From the NCBI RefSeq assembly GCF_041468085.1, contig NZ_CP121017.1, forward strand, positions 496,001-560,000: DNA of 64,000 nt. Direction: 5' to 3'. The notes under the pieces are model-generated. The model searched no databases, was not told the origin of the DNA, and saw only the letters and a program-made list of their open reading frames with translations. Below, one piece after another: positions 9,804 to 18,918 of this stretch; position 1 is the first letter of the stretch; each line of letters starts with the position of its first letter. A program made the position numbers and the translations under genes. The DNA comes from Tistrella mobilis. GTDB taxonomy: Bacteria > Pseudomonadota > Alphaproteobacteria > Tistrellales > Tistrellaceae.

Positions 9804-11084
9804 TCAGGCGGCGCAGGCGGCGGCGCGTGCCAGAAGGAAATCCCGTTCTCTCGGATTGCCCGCAAGCGAGGCGGCGCGGGTGAAGCGGGCATGGGCTTCC
9901 GCCGGCTGTCCGGCCCGGGCGAGCATGTCGCCGATCGCCGCCTGCAAGGGCGCATAGCCCGCAAGTGCCGCGAGCCCGTCGAGCGGTGCCAGAAGGGCGA
10001 GCCCGGCCCCGGGACCGAAGGCCATGCCATGGGCCACCGCCCGGTTCAGCTCCACCACCGGCGAGGGCAGCACGGCGGCCAGCCGGTCATAGAGCCCGGC
10101 AATCCGGGGCCAGTCGGTATCCTCCGCCCGGCCGGCGCGGGCATGGCAGGCGGCAAGGGCCGCCTGGAGGGCATAGGGGCCGTCGGCGCCGCCGGATGCG
10201 TCTGCCCGGGAGAGAGCGTCGAGCCCCCGGCGGATCAGCGTCCGGTCCCAGAGGCGCCGGTTCTGTGCGGTCAGCGGCACGGGGGAGCCGTCCTCGGCCA
10301 GCCGGGCCGCGAAGCGCGAGGCCTGCAGATCCATCAGCCCGCAAAGACCGTGGATTTCCGCCTCCCCCGGCATGGCCGCCGCCAGGATCCGCCCCAGCCG
10401 CCGGGCCTCGTCGGCAAGCGCCGGCCGGATCAGGTCTTCGCCCGAGGTCGCGGCATAGCCTTCGTTGAAGATCAGGTAGATCACCTCCAGGACCGAGGCG
10501 AGCCTGGGTTTGAGGTCGTCGCCGCGCGGGATCTCCCAGGCGAGACCCGCAGCCCCCAGCGCCTTCTTCGCCCGCAGAATCCGCTGGGCGATCGCCGGCT
10601 CTTTCGCCAGGAAGGCGCGGGCGATCTCGTCGGTGGTGAGCCCGCCGATCAGGCGCAGGGTCAGTGCCACCCGGGCCTCGCGGGAGAGCAGGGGGTGGCA
10701 GGCGGTGAAGATCAGTCCCAGGGTCTCGTCGCCGAGATCGTCATCCATGGCCGCCTCTGCCGCGCTTATCTGTGCGGCCCCGTCATCCTCGGGCGCGTGG
10801 CCGAGTTCGGCGAGCTTCAGGGCCCGCATCCGCCGGTGGCGGAAACGGTCGATCGCCCGGCGCTTCGCCGTTGCCGTCAGCCAGGCGCCGGGTCTGGCCG
10901 GAATGCCGGTGCGCGGCCAGTCGGCGAGGGCGGCAAGCAGGGCGTCCTGTGCCAGCTCCTCGGCCAGATCGAGATCACGCACCAGCCGGGCGAGCCCGCC
11001 GATCAGGCGGGCCCGTTCCATCCGGAACACGGTTTCGACCGCGCGGCGAACCGCCGCGTCGGGGTCAGCGTCCGGCGAGGTCAT
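9804..11084 (-). CDS. ECF42-type RNA polymerase sigma factor with C-terminal TPR-like domain
   Basis: An extracytoplasmic-function sigma factor of about 426 residues, roughly twice the usual ECF length. Region 2 is seen as DLAEELAQDALLAALADWP, followed by GIPARPGAWLTATAKRRAIDRFR (written here as overlapping parts). Region 4 is GGLTTDEIARAFLAKEPAIAQRILRAKK in the family alignment (two adjoining parts). The remainder is an alpha-helical SnoaL-free, TPR-like extension ending RERDFLLARAAACAA. This architecture plus an upstream DGPF/YCII gene defines the ECF42 group, where the C-terminal domain replaces an anti-sigma factor. ATG 11084 is chosen because it limits overlap with the preceding gene to 20 bp; a start at 11111 is possible. 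The regulon is unknown. Confidence 0.9.
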   Translation of the reverse strand: MTSPDADPDAAVRRAVETVFRMERARLIGGLARLVRDLDLAEELAQDALLAALADWPRTGIPARPGAWLTATAKRRAIDRFRHRRMRALKLAELGHAPEDDGAAQISAAEAAMDDDLGDETLGLIFTACHPLLSREARVALTLRLIGGLTTDEIARAFLAKEPAIAQRILRAKKALGAAGLAWEIPRGDDLKPRLASVLEVIYLIFNEGYAATSGEDLIRPALADEARRLGRILAAAMPGEAEIHGLCGLMDLQASRFAARLAEDGSPVPLTAQNRRLWDRTLIRRGLDALSRADASGGADGPYALQAALAACHARAGRAEDTDWPRIAGLYDRLAAVLPSPVVELNRAVAHGMAFGPGAGLALLAPLDGLAALAGYAPLQAAIGDMLARAGQPAEAHARFTRAASLAGNPRERDFLLARAAACAA

Positions 11085-11487
11085 GGCGGACCCGGTCGTG
11101 GATCGCCGCAACGTCGGGGGTCAGCACTTCGGCGAAATCGGCCATCTCGTAGAAGGGCCGGATTTCGAGTTCGCTGGGGCCGGGCATCGGGTTGGGGCAG
11201 CGCCTGGCCCATTCGACCGCCTCGGCCATGTCCTTCACCTCCCAGATCCAGTAGCCGGCGACCAGTTCCCGCGTTTCGGCGAAGGGGCCGTCGACCACCG
11301 TACGGGTGGGGCCGTCGAAGGCCATCCTTTTGCCTTCGGCGGAGGGCTTCAGGCCGTCGCCCGACAGCATGATGCCGGCTGCGACCAGTTCCTCGTTGAA
11401 TCGGCCCATCGCTTCGAACAGCTCGACCGAGGGCATGATGCCCGCCTCGCTGTCGGCCGTCGCCTTCACCAGAACCATGACACGCAT
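11065..11487 (-). CDS. DGPF/YCII-domain protein, partner of ECF42 sigma factor
   Basis: A 140-residue YCII-related protein (ferredoxin-like alpha/beta fold). The diagnostic DGPF tetrapeptide occurs in VVDGPFAETRELVAGYW, preceded by DGPTRT. Such proteins are the standard genomic partners of ECF42 sigma factors; their biochemical role is not settled. Its 3' end overlaps the sigma gene by 20 bp, so the two are translationally coupled and transcribed together from the minus strand. No binding site for the sigma factor could be assigned upstream. Confidence 0.88.
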   Translation of the reverse strand: MRVMVLVKATADSEAGIMPSVELFEAMGRFNEELVAAGIMLSGDGLKPSAEGKRMAFDGPTRTVVDGPFAETRELVAGYWIWEVKDMAEAVEWARRCPNPMPGPSELEIRPFYEMADFAEVLTPDVAAIHDRVRHDLAGR

Positions 11488-11562
11488 CGTCTCGTCTCCG
11501 TCATCGATGGAGGCTTGATCGCCCCCCTGACATGACGACGATCCGCGTCGGCCGCAATCGAC

Positions 11563-11592
11563 AGCGCCCGCGGTTTTTTTAACCCGGGCGCT
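11563..11592. terminator. Hairpin with poly-T loop at the end of the isochorismatase-like gene
   Basis: AGCGCCCGCGGTT and AACCCGGGCGCT can pair over about 12 bp with one bulged base, with a run of T between them. The structure touches the stop codon of the minus-strand isochorismatase-like gene. It lacks the usual T-tract after the stem on that strand, so it may be a processing or pausing hairpin rather than a classical terminator. Confidence 0.4.
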
Positions 11593-12209
11593 CAGCCGCC
11601 CCAGCTGGCGGCATCCGGCACCACCGCGGCGAAGCGGTCGGCGAGCGCCGCCAGCGTTGCGCGATGCAGGATTTCGGCCGGAACCGGTTCCGTTTCCCCG
11701 GCCGCCGCGGGCAGGTCGCGGGTGGCCGAAGCCCTGCCGACCACGGTCGGGGTGAACCCCAGATGCAGGGCGGCGCGGGTGGTGCTGGAGACGCAGAGAT
11801 GGGTCATGAAGCCGGCGAAGACCGGCTGATCGCGGCCAAGCGCCCGCAGCCGTGCCGCCAGATCGGTGCCGGTGAAACCGTCGGGGAGGGATTTGTCGAT
11901 CACCACTTCACCGTCACGCGGACCGGCAGCGGGAATGATCAGCGATCCGGTGGCCCCTGGATTGAACAGCGCGTCGCCGGCCCGTCCGAGGTGCCGGAGA
12001 TGGATCACCGGCACCTCCAGGCGGCGCATGCGGTGCAGCAGACGACAGATCTCGTCGAGTGCCGCATCGACACCCACCAGGGGCAGACGGCCATTGCGGT
12101 ACTCCTCCTGCACGGCGACCAGCACCAATGCCGCCCGTGCCGGATCGGCCGGCTGAAGCGGGGTGCCGGCATGGGCAAGCAGGGTGGTGGCCGGGGCAGT
12201 CAGCGGCAT
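11592..12209 (-). CDS. Isochorismatase-fold cysteine hydrolase-like protein lacking the catalytic Asp
   Basis: A 205-residue protein of the isochorismatase-like hydrolase superfamily, whose members (nicotinamidase, biuret hydrolase, isochorismatase) use an Asp-Lys-Cys triad. The Lys is present in VVIDKSLPDGFTGTDL (K106) and the Cys in GFMTHLCVSSTTRAALHLGF (C139). The Asp that normally sits in the first strand (xDxQ) is replaced by Ala: the segment reads LVLVAVQEEY, with A32 encoded by GCC. ATG 12209 is chosen because family homology begins soon after it, with a purine-rich AAGGGAAAG upstream; a longer frame reaches 12308 but its extra residues are basic and low in complexity. It follows a small gene on the same strand and lies opposite a divergent LysR regulator. 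Substrate unknown; it may be inactive or use a different mechanism. Confidence 0.85.
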   Translation of the reverse strand: MPLTAPATTLLAHAGTPLQPADPARAALVLVAVQEEYRNGRLPLVGVDAALDEICRLLHRMRRLEVPVIHLRHLGRAGDALFNPGATGSLIIPAAGPRDGEVVIDKSLPDGFTGTDLAARLRALGRDQPVFAGFMTHLCVSSTTRAALHLGFTPTVVGRASATRDLPAAAGETEPVPAEILHRATLAALADRFAAVVPDAASWGG

Positions 12210-12255
12210 CGGTATGGCTTTCCCTTGGCGGAGGGGAGGTGGCGGGACATGACCG

Positions 12256-12468
12256 TCAGAACGGCCAGACCGGCCGCGGCGTTTCGGGATGCGGATCGCC
12301 GAGACCATAGGCCTGGCGTTCGGCTGCAGGCATGCGGCCGGGGCGGTCGCTCCGGACCACGCGGTTCAGGAGCCGGAAAAGAGGGATCAGGGCCGCGGAC
12401 AGCGGTGCCACCGACGGAAAGACGGCGCGCCGCCGGTCCATGCAGGGGGCCGACGGGGAAGGGGACAT
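12256..12468 (-). CDS. Small protein of unknown function, divergent from lysR-type gene
   Basis: A 70-residue, basic and proline-rich product (starts MSPSPSAPCMDRRR, ends PETPRPVWPF) with one hydrophobic stretch, AALIPLFRLLNRVV. I recognise no family. Support for it being real is a GGAG ribosome-binding site about 8 nt before the ATG, the 46-bp gap to the following isochorismatase-like gene on the same strand, and the classical LysR layout in which the target operon diverges from the regulator. It could instead be leader sequence. Confidence 0.45.
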   Translation of the reverse strand: MSPSPSAPCMDRRRAVFPSVAPLSAALIPLFRLLNRVVRSDRPGRMPAAERQAYGLGDPHPETPRPVWPF

Positions 12469-12563
12469 GGTTCGTCTCCGGAGTTCATGATACGGTCCTG
12501 AGACTACGGCGAGCCGGCCCCGGCCGCGACGGAGCCTTTCTCGCCCATAGCCTCAATCAGGCT

Positions 12564-12596
12564 GAGCCTGGGTCGGGCAGGACCGGACCCAGGCTC
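12564..12596. promoter_or_regulatory. 11-bp perfect inverted repeat upstream of lysR-type gene
   Basis: GAGCCTGGGTC and GACCCAGGCTC face each other around an 11-nt spacer, ending 24 nt before the LysR GTG start. A shorter CTCA-N7-TGAG motif of T-N11-A form lies immediately before it at about 12552-12566. Either may be the LysR autoregulatory site in the divergent control region; the long repeat could also fold in the lysR leader RNA. Confidence 0.5.
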
Positions 12597-12620
12597 GCCT
12601 CCAGGACGGGACCCACCTGC

Positions 12621-13571
12621 GTGAGCCAGCCGCCGCTTCGCCGTCGCCGGTTACCGCCTTTGCTGGCGCTGCGTCACTTCGAGGCCGCCGCCCGCCTCGG
12701 CGGCTTTTCCCGCGCGGCCGAAGAGCTGGGGGTGACGGCGGCAGCCGTCAGCCAGCAGGTCCGCCAGCTTGAAGACTGGCTGGGCCGGCCGCTCTTCGCC
12801 CGCCATGCCCGCGGGGTGGAGATGACCGAATATGCCCGCCGCCTGCAGCCGGCGCTGACCGACCAGTTCGACCAGCTGGAGACCGAAATCCGGCGGGTGC
12901 AGGAGGTCACCTCCGAATTCGGCCTGACCGTTTCGACGCTCGCGAGCTTTGCCGGTCGCTGGCTGCTGCCGCGGATGGAGCGCCTGACCACGGCGCTCGG
13001 CGGCCGGCAGGTCAGCCTGCTTGCCGCCTCGACGCTGGCCGATTTCAACCGCGACGGTGTCGACGTCGCGATCCGCTATGGCGGCGGCCGCTATCCCGGC
13101 CTTGCCGCACACCGGATCCTGCCCGGGCGGATGGTGGTGGTCTGCGCGCCGGCCATGGCCGAGCGGCTGCGCAGCCCGGCGGATCTGGCGAAGGTCACCC
13201 TGCTGCATGACGAGATCGACCCGGCCGGCAGTTTCGTCGATCCGGGCTGGACCGATTTTCTGCGCCATCATGGGCTTTCCGGCATCGATGGCGGCCGGGG
13301 GCCGCGCTATGGTCTGACCTTTCTGTGCCTGGATGCGGCGGCGGCCGGCATGGGGGCGGCAATCGTGCCGCTTGGCCTGGCGGTCGACGCGCTGGTGACC
13401 GGCGCGCTGGTCCGGCCCTTCGCCGAAAGCCTGGACGTCCCCCATGATTATTGGGTGGTCTATCCCGAGGATCGCGAGGGCGCGCGGCCGATCCGGGATT
13501 TCCTGAGCTGGATTCAGGCCGAGGCGGCGGGCCAGCTGGAGGCCCTGCCGCCGCCGCGGGCCGGCGGCTGA
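12621..13571 (+). CDS. LysR-family transcriptional regulator (GcvA-like)
   Basis: A 316-residue DNA-binding regulator. The N-terminal winged helix-turn-helix is typical: LPPLLALRHFEAAARLGG, then FSRAAEELGVTAAAVSQQVR, then QLEDWLGRPLFARH. The effector domain has the GcvA-group features (STLASFAGRWLLPRMERL; DVAIRYGGGRYPGL). The start is GTG 12621, which places the HTH at the normal distance from the N terminus; the frame is open much further upstream but with no homology. It is divergent from the small gene and isochorismatase-like gene, which are its likely targets. Confidence 0.92.
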   Translation: MSQPPLRRRRLPPLLALRHFEAAARLGGFSRAAEELGVTAAAVSQQVRQLEDWLGRPLFARHARGVEMTEYARRLQPALTDQFDQLETEIRRVQEVTSEFGLTVSTLASFAGRWLLPRMERLTTALGGRQVSLLAASTLADFNRDGVDVAIRYGGGRYPGLAAHRILPGRMVVVCAPAMAERLRSPADLAKVTLLHDEIDPAGSFVDPGWTDFLRHHGLSGIDGGRGPRYGLTFLCLDAAAAGMGAAIVPLGLAVDALVTGALVRPFAESLDVPHDYWVVYPEDREGARPIRDFLSWIQAEAAGQLEALPPPRAGG

Positions 13572-13669
13572 ACCATCCGGGCGAGGCCTTGCCGTCTCTG
13601 CCGCCCCGGTCTATGTCAGGGCCTTCCATGTGATGGCCTTCGCCCGTTCAGCCAGGATGCCCGCCGCCC

Positions 13670-14845
13670 ATGCCCCGAGGCCGCCCGCCCAAGACCCGGA
13701 TCGCTGCCGGCCCTGCCGTGCCGCCGATCGACCCCGCGCGCCGCGACCGGCTGCGCATGCGGCTGCTGCACTGGTACGACCACAACCGACGGGTGCTGCC
13801 CTGGCGGGCGGAACCGGGGGAGACCGCCGACCCTTACGCGGTCTGGCTGTCCGAGATCATGCTTCAGCAGACCACGGTCGCCGCGGCCGGCCCCTATTTC
13901 CGCGCCTTTCTGGACCGCTGGCCGCGGGTGACCGATCTGGCCGCGGCCCCCAGGGAAGAGGTGCTGGCGCGCTGGGCGGGGCTCGGCTACTACGCCCGGG
14001 CCCGCAACCTGCATGCCTGCGCCCAGGCGGTGGCGGACCATCATGGCGGCCGCTTCCCCGACACCGAGGCGGGGCTGCTGGATCTGCCGGGGGTCGGGCC
14101 CTATACCGCGGCGGCGGTGGCGGCGATCGCTTTCAACCGACCGACCGTGCCGGTGGACGGCAATGTCGAGCGGGTGACCGCGCGGCTGTATGCCGTGACC
14201 ACGCCGCTGCCCGATGCCAAGCCGGAATTGCGCGCCCGCGCCGCCCAGTTCGCCCACGATTATCGGCCGGGCGATTTCGCCCAGGCGATGATGGATCTGG
14301 GCGCCACGCTCTGCACCCCGCGCCGGCCCGCCTGCCATCGCTGCCCCTGGACCGGCGAATGCGCCGCCGAGGCCCGGCGGATCGCCGACGACCTGCCCGC
14401 CCGCCTGCCGAAGGGGGAGCGGCCGGTGCGCCATGCCGTGGCCTTCGTGGCCCTGGCTCCGGGGGATGCGCTGCGCATCCGCACCCGCCCCGAAGGCGGG
14501 TTGCTTGGGGCGATGACCGAGGTGCCGGCCACCCCCTGGCGCGAGGGCGACCCCTGGGACGAGGCCGAGGCCCTGACCCATGCCCCCCTCGGCCCCACCG
14601 GCTGGCGCATGCTGCCGGGCACCGTGGTTCATGTCTTCACCCATTTCCGGCTGGAGGCGCGGGTGATGCTGCGCCGGATGACCCGGGCCGAAGCCGCGGC
14701 GCTGGATGCGGCCGAAGCGGGGGAGGCGGGCGATCCGCGCTGGTGCAAGCCCGAACATCTGGGCATCGCCGGCCTGCCGAGCGTGATGGCCAAGCTGGTG
14801 GAACATGCCGGTGTCGGCAGCCGCCAGCAGGGGCTGCCCTTCTGA
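13670..14845 (+). CDS. mutY: A/G-specific adenine DNA glycosylase MutY
   Basis: MutY removes adenine mispaired with 8-oxoguanine in base excision repair. The 391-residue protein has the glycosylase core with VWLSEIMLQQTTVAA (catalytic Glu in the SEIMLQQT motif), and the helix-hairpin-helix LLDLPGVGPYTAAAVAAIAF followed by VDGNVERV with the catalytic Asp. The 4Fe-4S cysteines are in CTPRRPACHRCPWTGEC (C-x6-C-x2-C-x5-C). A C-terminal NUDIX-like domain recognises the oxoG, with VFTHFRLEARV visible. In many alphaproteobacteria mutY sits next to DUF721-dsbA-smc; here about 3.9 kb of accessory genes lie between. Confidence 0.96.
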   Translation: MPRGRPPKTRIAAGPAVPPIDPARRDRLRMRLLHWYDHNRRVLPWRAEPGETADPYAVWLSEIMLQQTTVAAAGPYFRAFLDRWPRVTDLAAAPREEVLARWAGLGYYARARNLHACAQAVADHHGGRFPDTEAGLLDLPGVGPYTAAAVAAIAFNRPTVPVDGNVERVTARLYAVTTPLPDAKPELRARAAQFAHDYRPGDFAQAMMDLGATLCTPRRPACHRCPWTGECAAEARRIADDLPARLPKGERPVRHAVAFVALAPGDALRIRTRPEGGLLGAMTEVPATPWREGDPWDEAEALTHAPLGPTGWRMLPGTVVHVFTHFRLEARVMLRRMTRAEAAALDAAEAGEAGDPRWCKPEHLGIAGLPSVMAKLVEHAGVGSRQQGLPF

Positions 14846-14991
14846 TCCCGCCTGCCGGATCAACTGGCTGCGGCAAACGGAACCCTTGATCCGCCGGGTC
14901 CCGCACGCCCAGACTGATCGGGCAATGGCGGGGCAGGGGCGCCAGCCTCGACCACCGCCAGCCTCAGCGCGACAGCAAGGGATGCCTGGAC

Positions 14992-16383
14992 ATGCCGATC
15001 AGCCGACAGACCGACCGTCTCGACAATGCCGTCACCACCGGCCGGTCGGGCACCATCGACGGCATCGACGCCTTCATCGGCGGCTTTCTGGGCTACAGGA
15101 CCGAGGCGGTGGATCTGCTGCCCGCGGCGGATGCCGATCATGATTCGGCCCTGGCCCAGGCCTATGCAGCGGCCCTGCACATGTTTGCCGAAACCCCCGA
15201 TGCGGTCGCCAATGCCACCCCTTATCTGGCCCGTGCCGAGGCGGCGGCCGGTGACGCCACCCCGCGCGAACGGCTGACGGTGGAGGCGGTGGGGGCCTGG
15301 GTCCGGGGCGACATGCCGCGGGCGATCCGGCTGCATGAAGAGACGGTGAGCCGCTTCCCGCGCGACCTGGTCGCGGCCAAGCTCGGCCAGTATCACGCCT
15401 TCAATCTGGGCGACAGCCCGACCATGCTGCGCATCGTCGACCACGCCGTGCCCCATGCGTCCGAGGTTGCCGAGCTGCACGGCATGCGCGCCTTCGCGCT
15501 GGAACAGTGCCACCTGATCGACGAGGCGGAGGCGGAAGCGCGCGAGGCGATCCGCCTGCGTCGCGACGAGCCCTGGGCCCATCACGCCATCGCCCATGTC
15601 TGCCTCAGCCGCGGCCGCACCGACGAGGGCCTGGCCTTCATGCGTGAGATGAGCGAGACCTGGGTCGGGCTCAACTCGTTCATGTCGACCCATAATTGGT
15701 GGCATCTCTGCCTGTTCCTGCTCGACCGCGATCGGGTGGACGAGATTTTCGACATCTATGACGGCCGGGTCTGGGGCGTGTGGAAGGAATATTCCCAGGA
15801 CCAGATCAATGCCGTCTCGCTGCTGATGCGGCTGGAACTGGCCGGGATCGATGTCGGCGACCGCTGGGCCGATCTCGGCACCTATCTGGCGGCGCGTACC
15901 GGCGACCATGTCCAGCCCTTCCTGGACCTGCAATATCTCTATGGCCTGGCCCGCGCCGGGCTGACGGAGAAGGCGGAGGCGCTGCGGCTGGCGATCCATG
16001 CCCATGCCCGCGCCGTGCCGTCCTTCCTGGTCCCGGCCTGGGCGGAGGTGGCCGTTCCGGCCGCCGATGGCCTGCTGGCCCATGCGAAGGGCGAATGGCA
16101 GGGGGCGATCCGCGGCCTGGGTCAGGCCCTGCCGCGGATGACCGAGATCGGCGGCAGCCATGCCCAGCGCGACCTGTTCGAGCAGGTCTATCTGGATGCC
16201 CTGATCCGGGCCGGCCGGCTGGTCCCCGCCCAGCAGATGCTGGAACTGCGCCGGGCGGCCACGCCCGAGGTGCCGGCGACGCTGCGCGCGCTGTCCGATG
16301 TTTACGGCAGGCTTGGTCTGGACGCCCGCGCCCAGGCGCTGCTGACCCATGCCGATGCCCTGACCCGCCGCTATCGCGGCTGA
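14992..16383 (+). CDS. TTC38-like tetratricopeptide repeat protein
   Basis: A 463-residue soluble protein made of helical repeats and matching the TTC38 (tetratricopeptide repeat protein 38) pattern. TPR-like helices are visible around residues 110-230, including GDMPRAIRLHEETVSRFPRD, EAREAIRLRRDEPWAHHAIA and the conserved THNWWHLCLFLLD block. No signal peptide or membrane segment is seen. The function of bacterial TTC38 proteins is not established. It follows mutY after a 146-bp gap on the same strand and ends 3 bp from the convergent ccrM. Confidence 0.85.
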   Translation: MPISRQTDRLDNAVTTGRSGTIDGIDAFIGGFLGYRTEAVDLLPAADADHDSALAQAYAAALHMFAETPDAVANATPYLARAEAAAGDATPRERLTVEAVGAWVRGDMPRAIRLHEETVSRFPRDLVAAKLGQYHAFNLGDSPTMLRIVDHAVPHASEVAELHGMRAFALEQCHLIDEAEAEAREAIRLRRDEPWAHHAIAHVCLSRGRTDEGLAFMREMSETWVGLNSFMSTHNWWHLCLFLLDRDRVDEIFDIYDGRVWGVWKEYSQDQINAVSLLMRLELAGIDVGDRWADLGTYLAARTGDHVQPFLDLQYLYGLARAGLTEKAEALRLAIHAHARAVPSFLVPAWAEVAVPAADGLLAHAKGEWQGAIRGLGQALPRMTEIGGSHAQRDLFEQVYLDALIRAGRLVPAQQMLELRRAATPEVPATLRALSDVYGRLGLDARAQALLTHADALTRRYRG

Positions 16384-16386
16384 CCG

Positions 16387-18452
<2,066 letters not shown>

Positions 18453-18464
18453 CGGCTCTGCCGT

Positions 18465-18869
18465 TCAGATATGGGCGTAGCGGGCGCGGACGCCGCGTTC
18501 GATCGCAGCCGCGATCAGGCGATCGATGTTCAGATGATGGCGCAGGATTTCGAGCAGACGCATCACCTCCTGGCTGACCGAGCCGTTGGCGGCGGCCACT
18601 TCGCAGGCCAGCGCATAGGCGGTCTCGCGCAGCTTGGCCGGCAGGTCGGCGGCCAGATGGTCGAGCACGGCATCGAGCCCGTCCTCGTTCTGGAGCATGC
18701 CGACGCAATCCGACGCGATGGCGGGGAGCGTGGTCGCGTCGAAATCGCGGAACACGGGCAGGCCCTGAACCGTGTCGCCGATCGCTTTCATCTCGAAATC
18801 GGTCATCTCGCGATCGGCGGCGGAGATCAGAACCATGGTGTGGATCAATGCGGAATGATGAGCAGCCAT
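18465..18869 (-). CDS. TerB-like (tellurite-resistance family) protein
   Basis: A 134-residue all-helical protein with the TerB/DjlA-N-like fold. The first helix carries ALIHTMVLISAADREMTDFE, which includes the acidic pair expected to bind a metal ion, and a second repeat-like half has CEVAAANGSVSQEVMRLLEI. TerB proteins occur in stress and phage-defence contexts, but single short copies like this are widespread and of unknown function. It sits between the DinG-like helicase and rnhB on the minus strand, probably in one transcript. Confidence 0.8.
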   Translation of the reverse strand: MAAHHSALIHTMVLISAADREMTDFEMKAIGDTVQGLPVFRDFDATTLPAIASDCVGMLQNEDGLDAVLDHLAADLPAKLRETAYALACEVAAANGSVSQEVMRLLEILRHHLNIDRLIAAAIERGVRARYAHI

Positions 18870-18918
18870 TTACCGTCAACCGTCGAGGGGCGGGATGTGC
18901 GATGAGGAGGTCGTGTCG

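Noticed and set aside
18465-18869. TerB-like gene as part of a tellurite-resistance or phage-defence system
   Set aside because: No other ter genes or defence genes are nearby; the neighbours are housekeeping DNA-metabolism genes.
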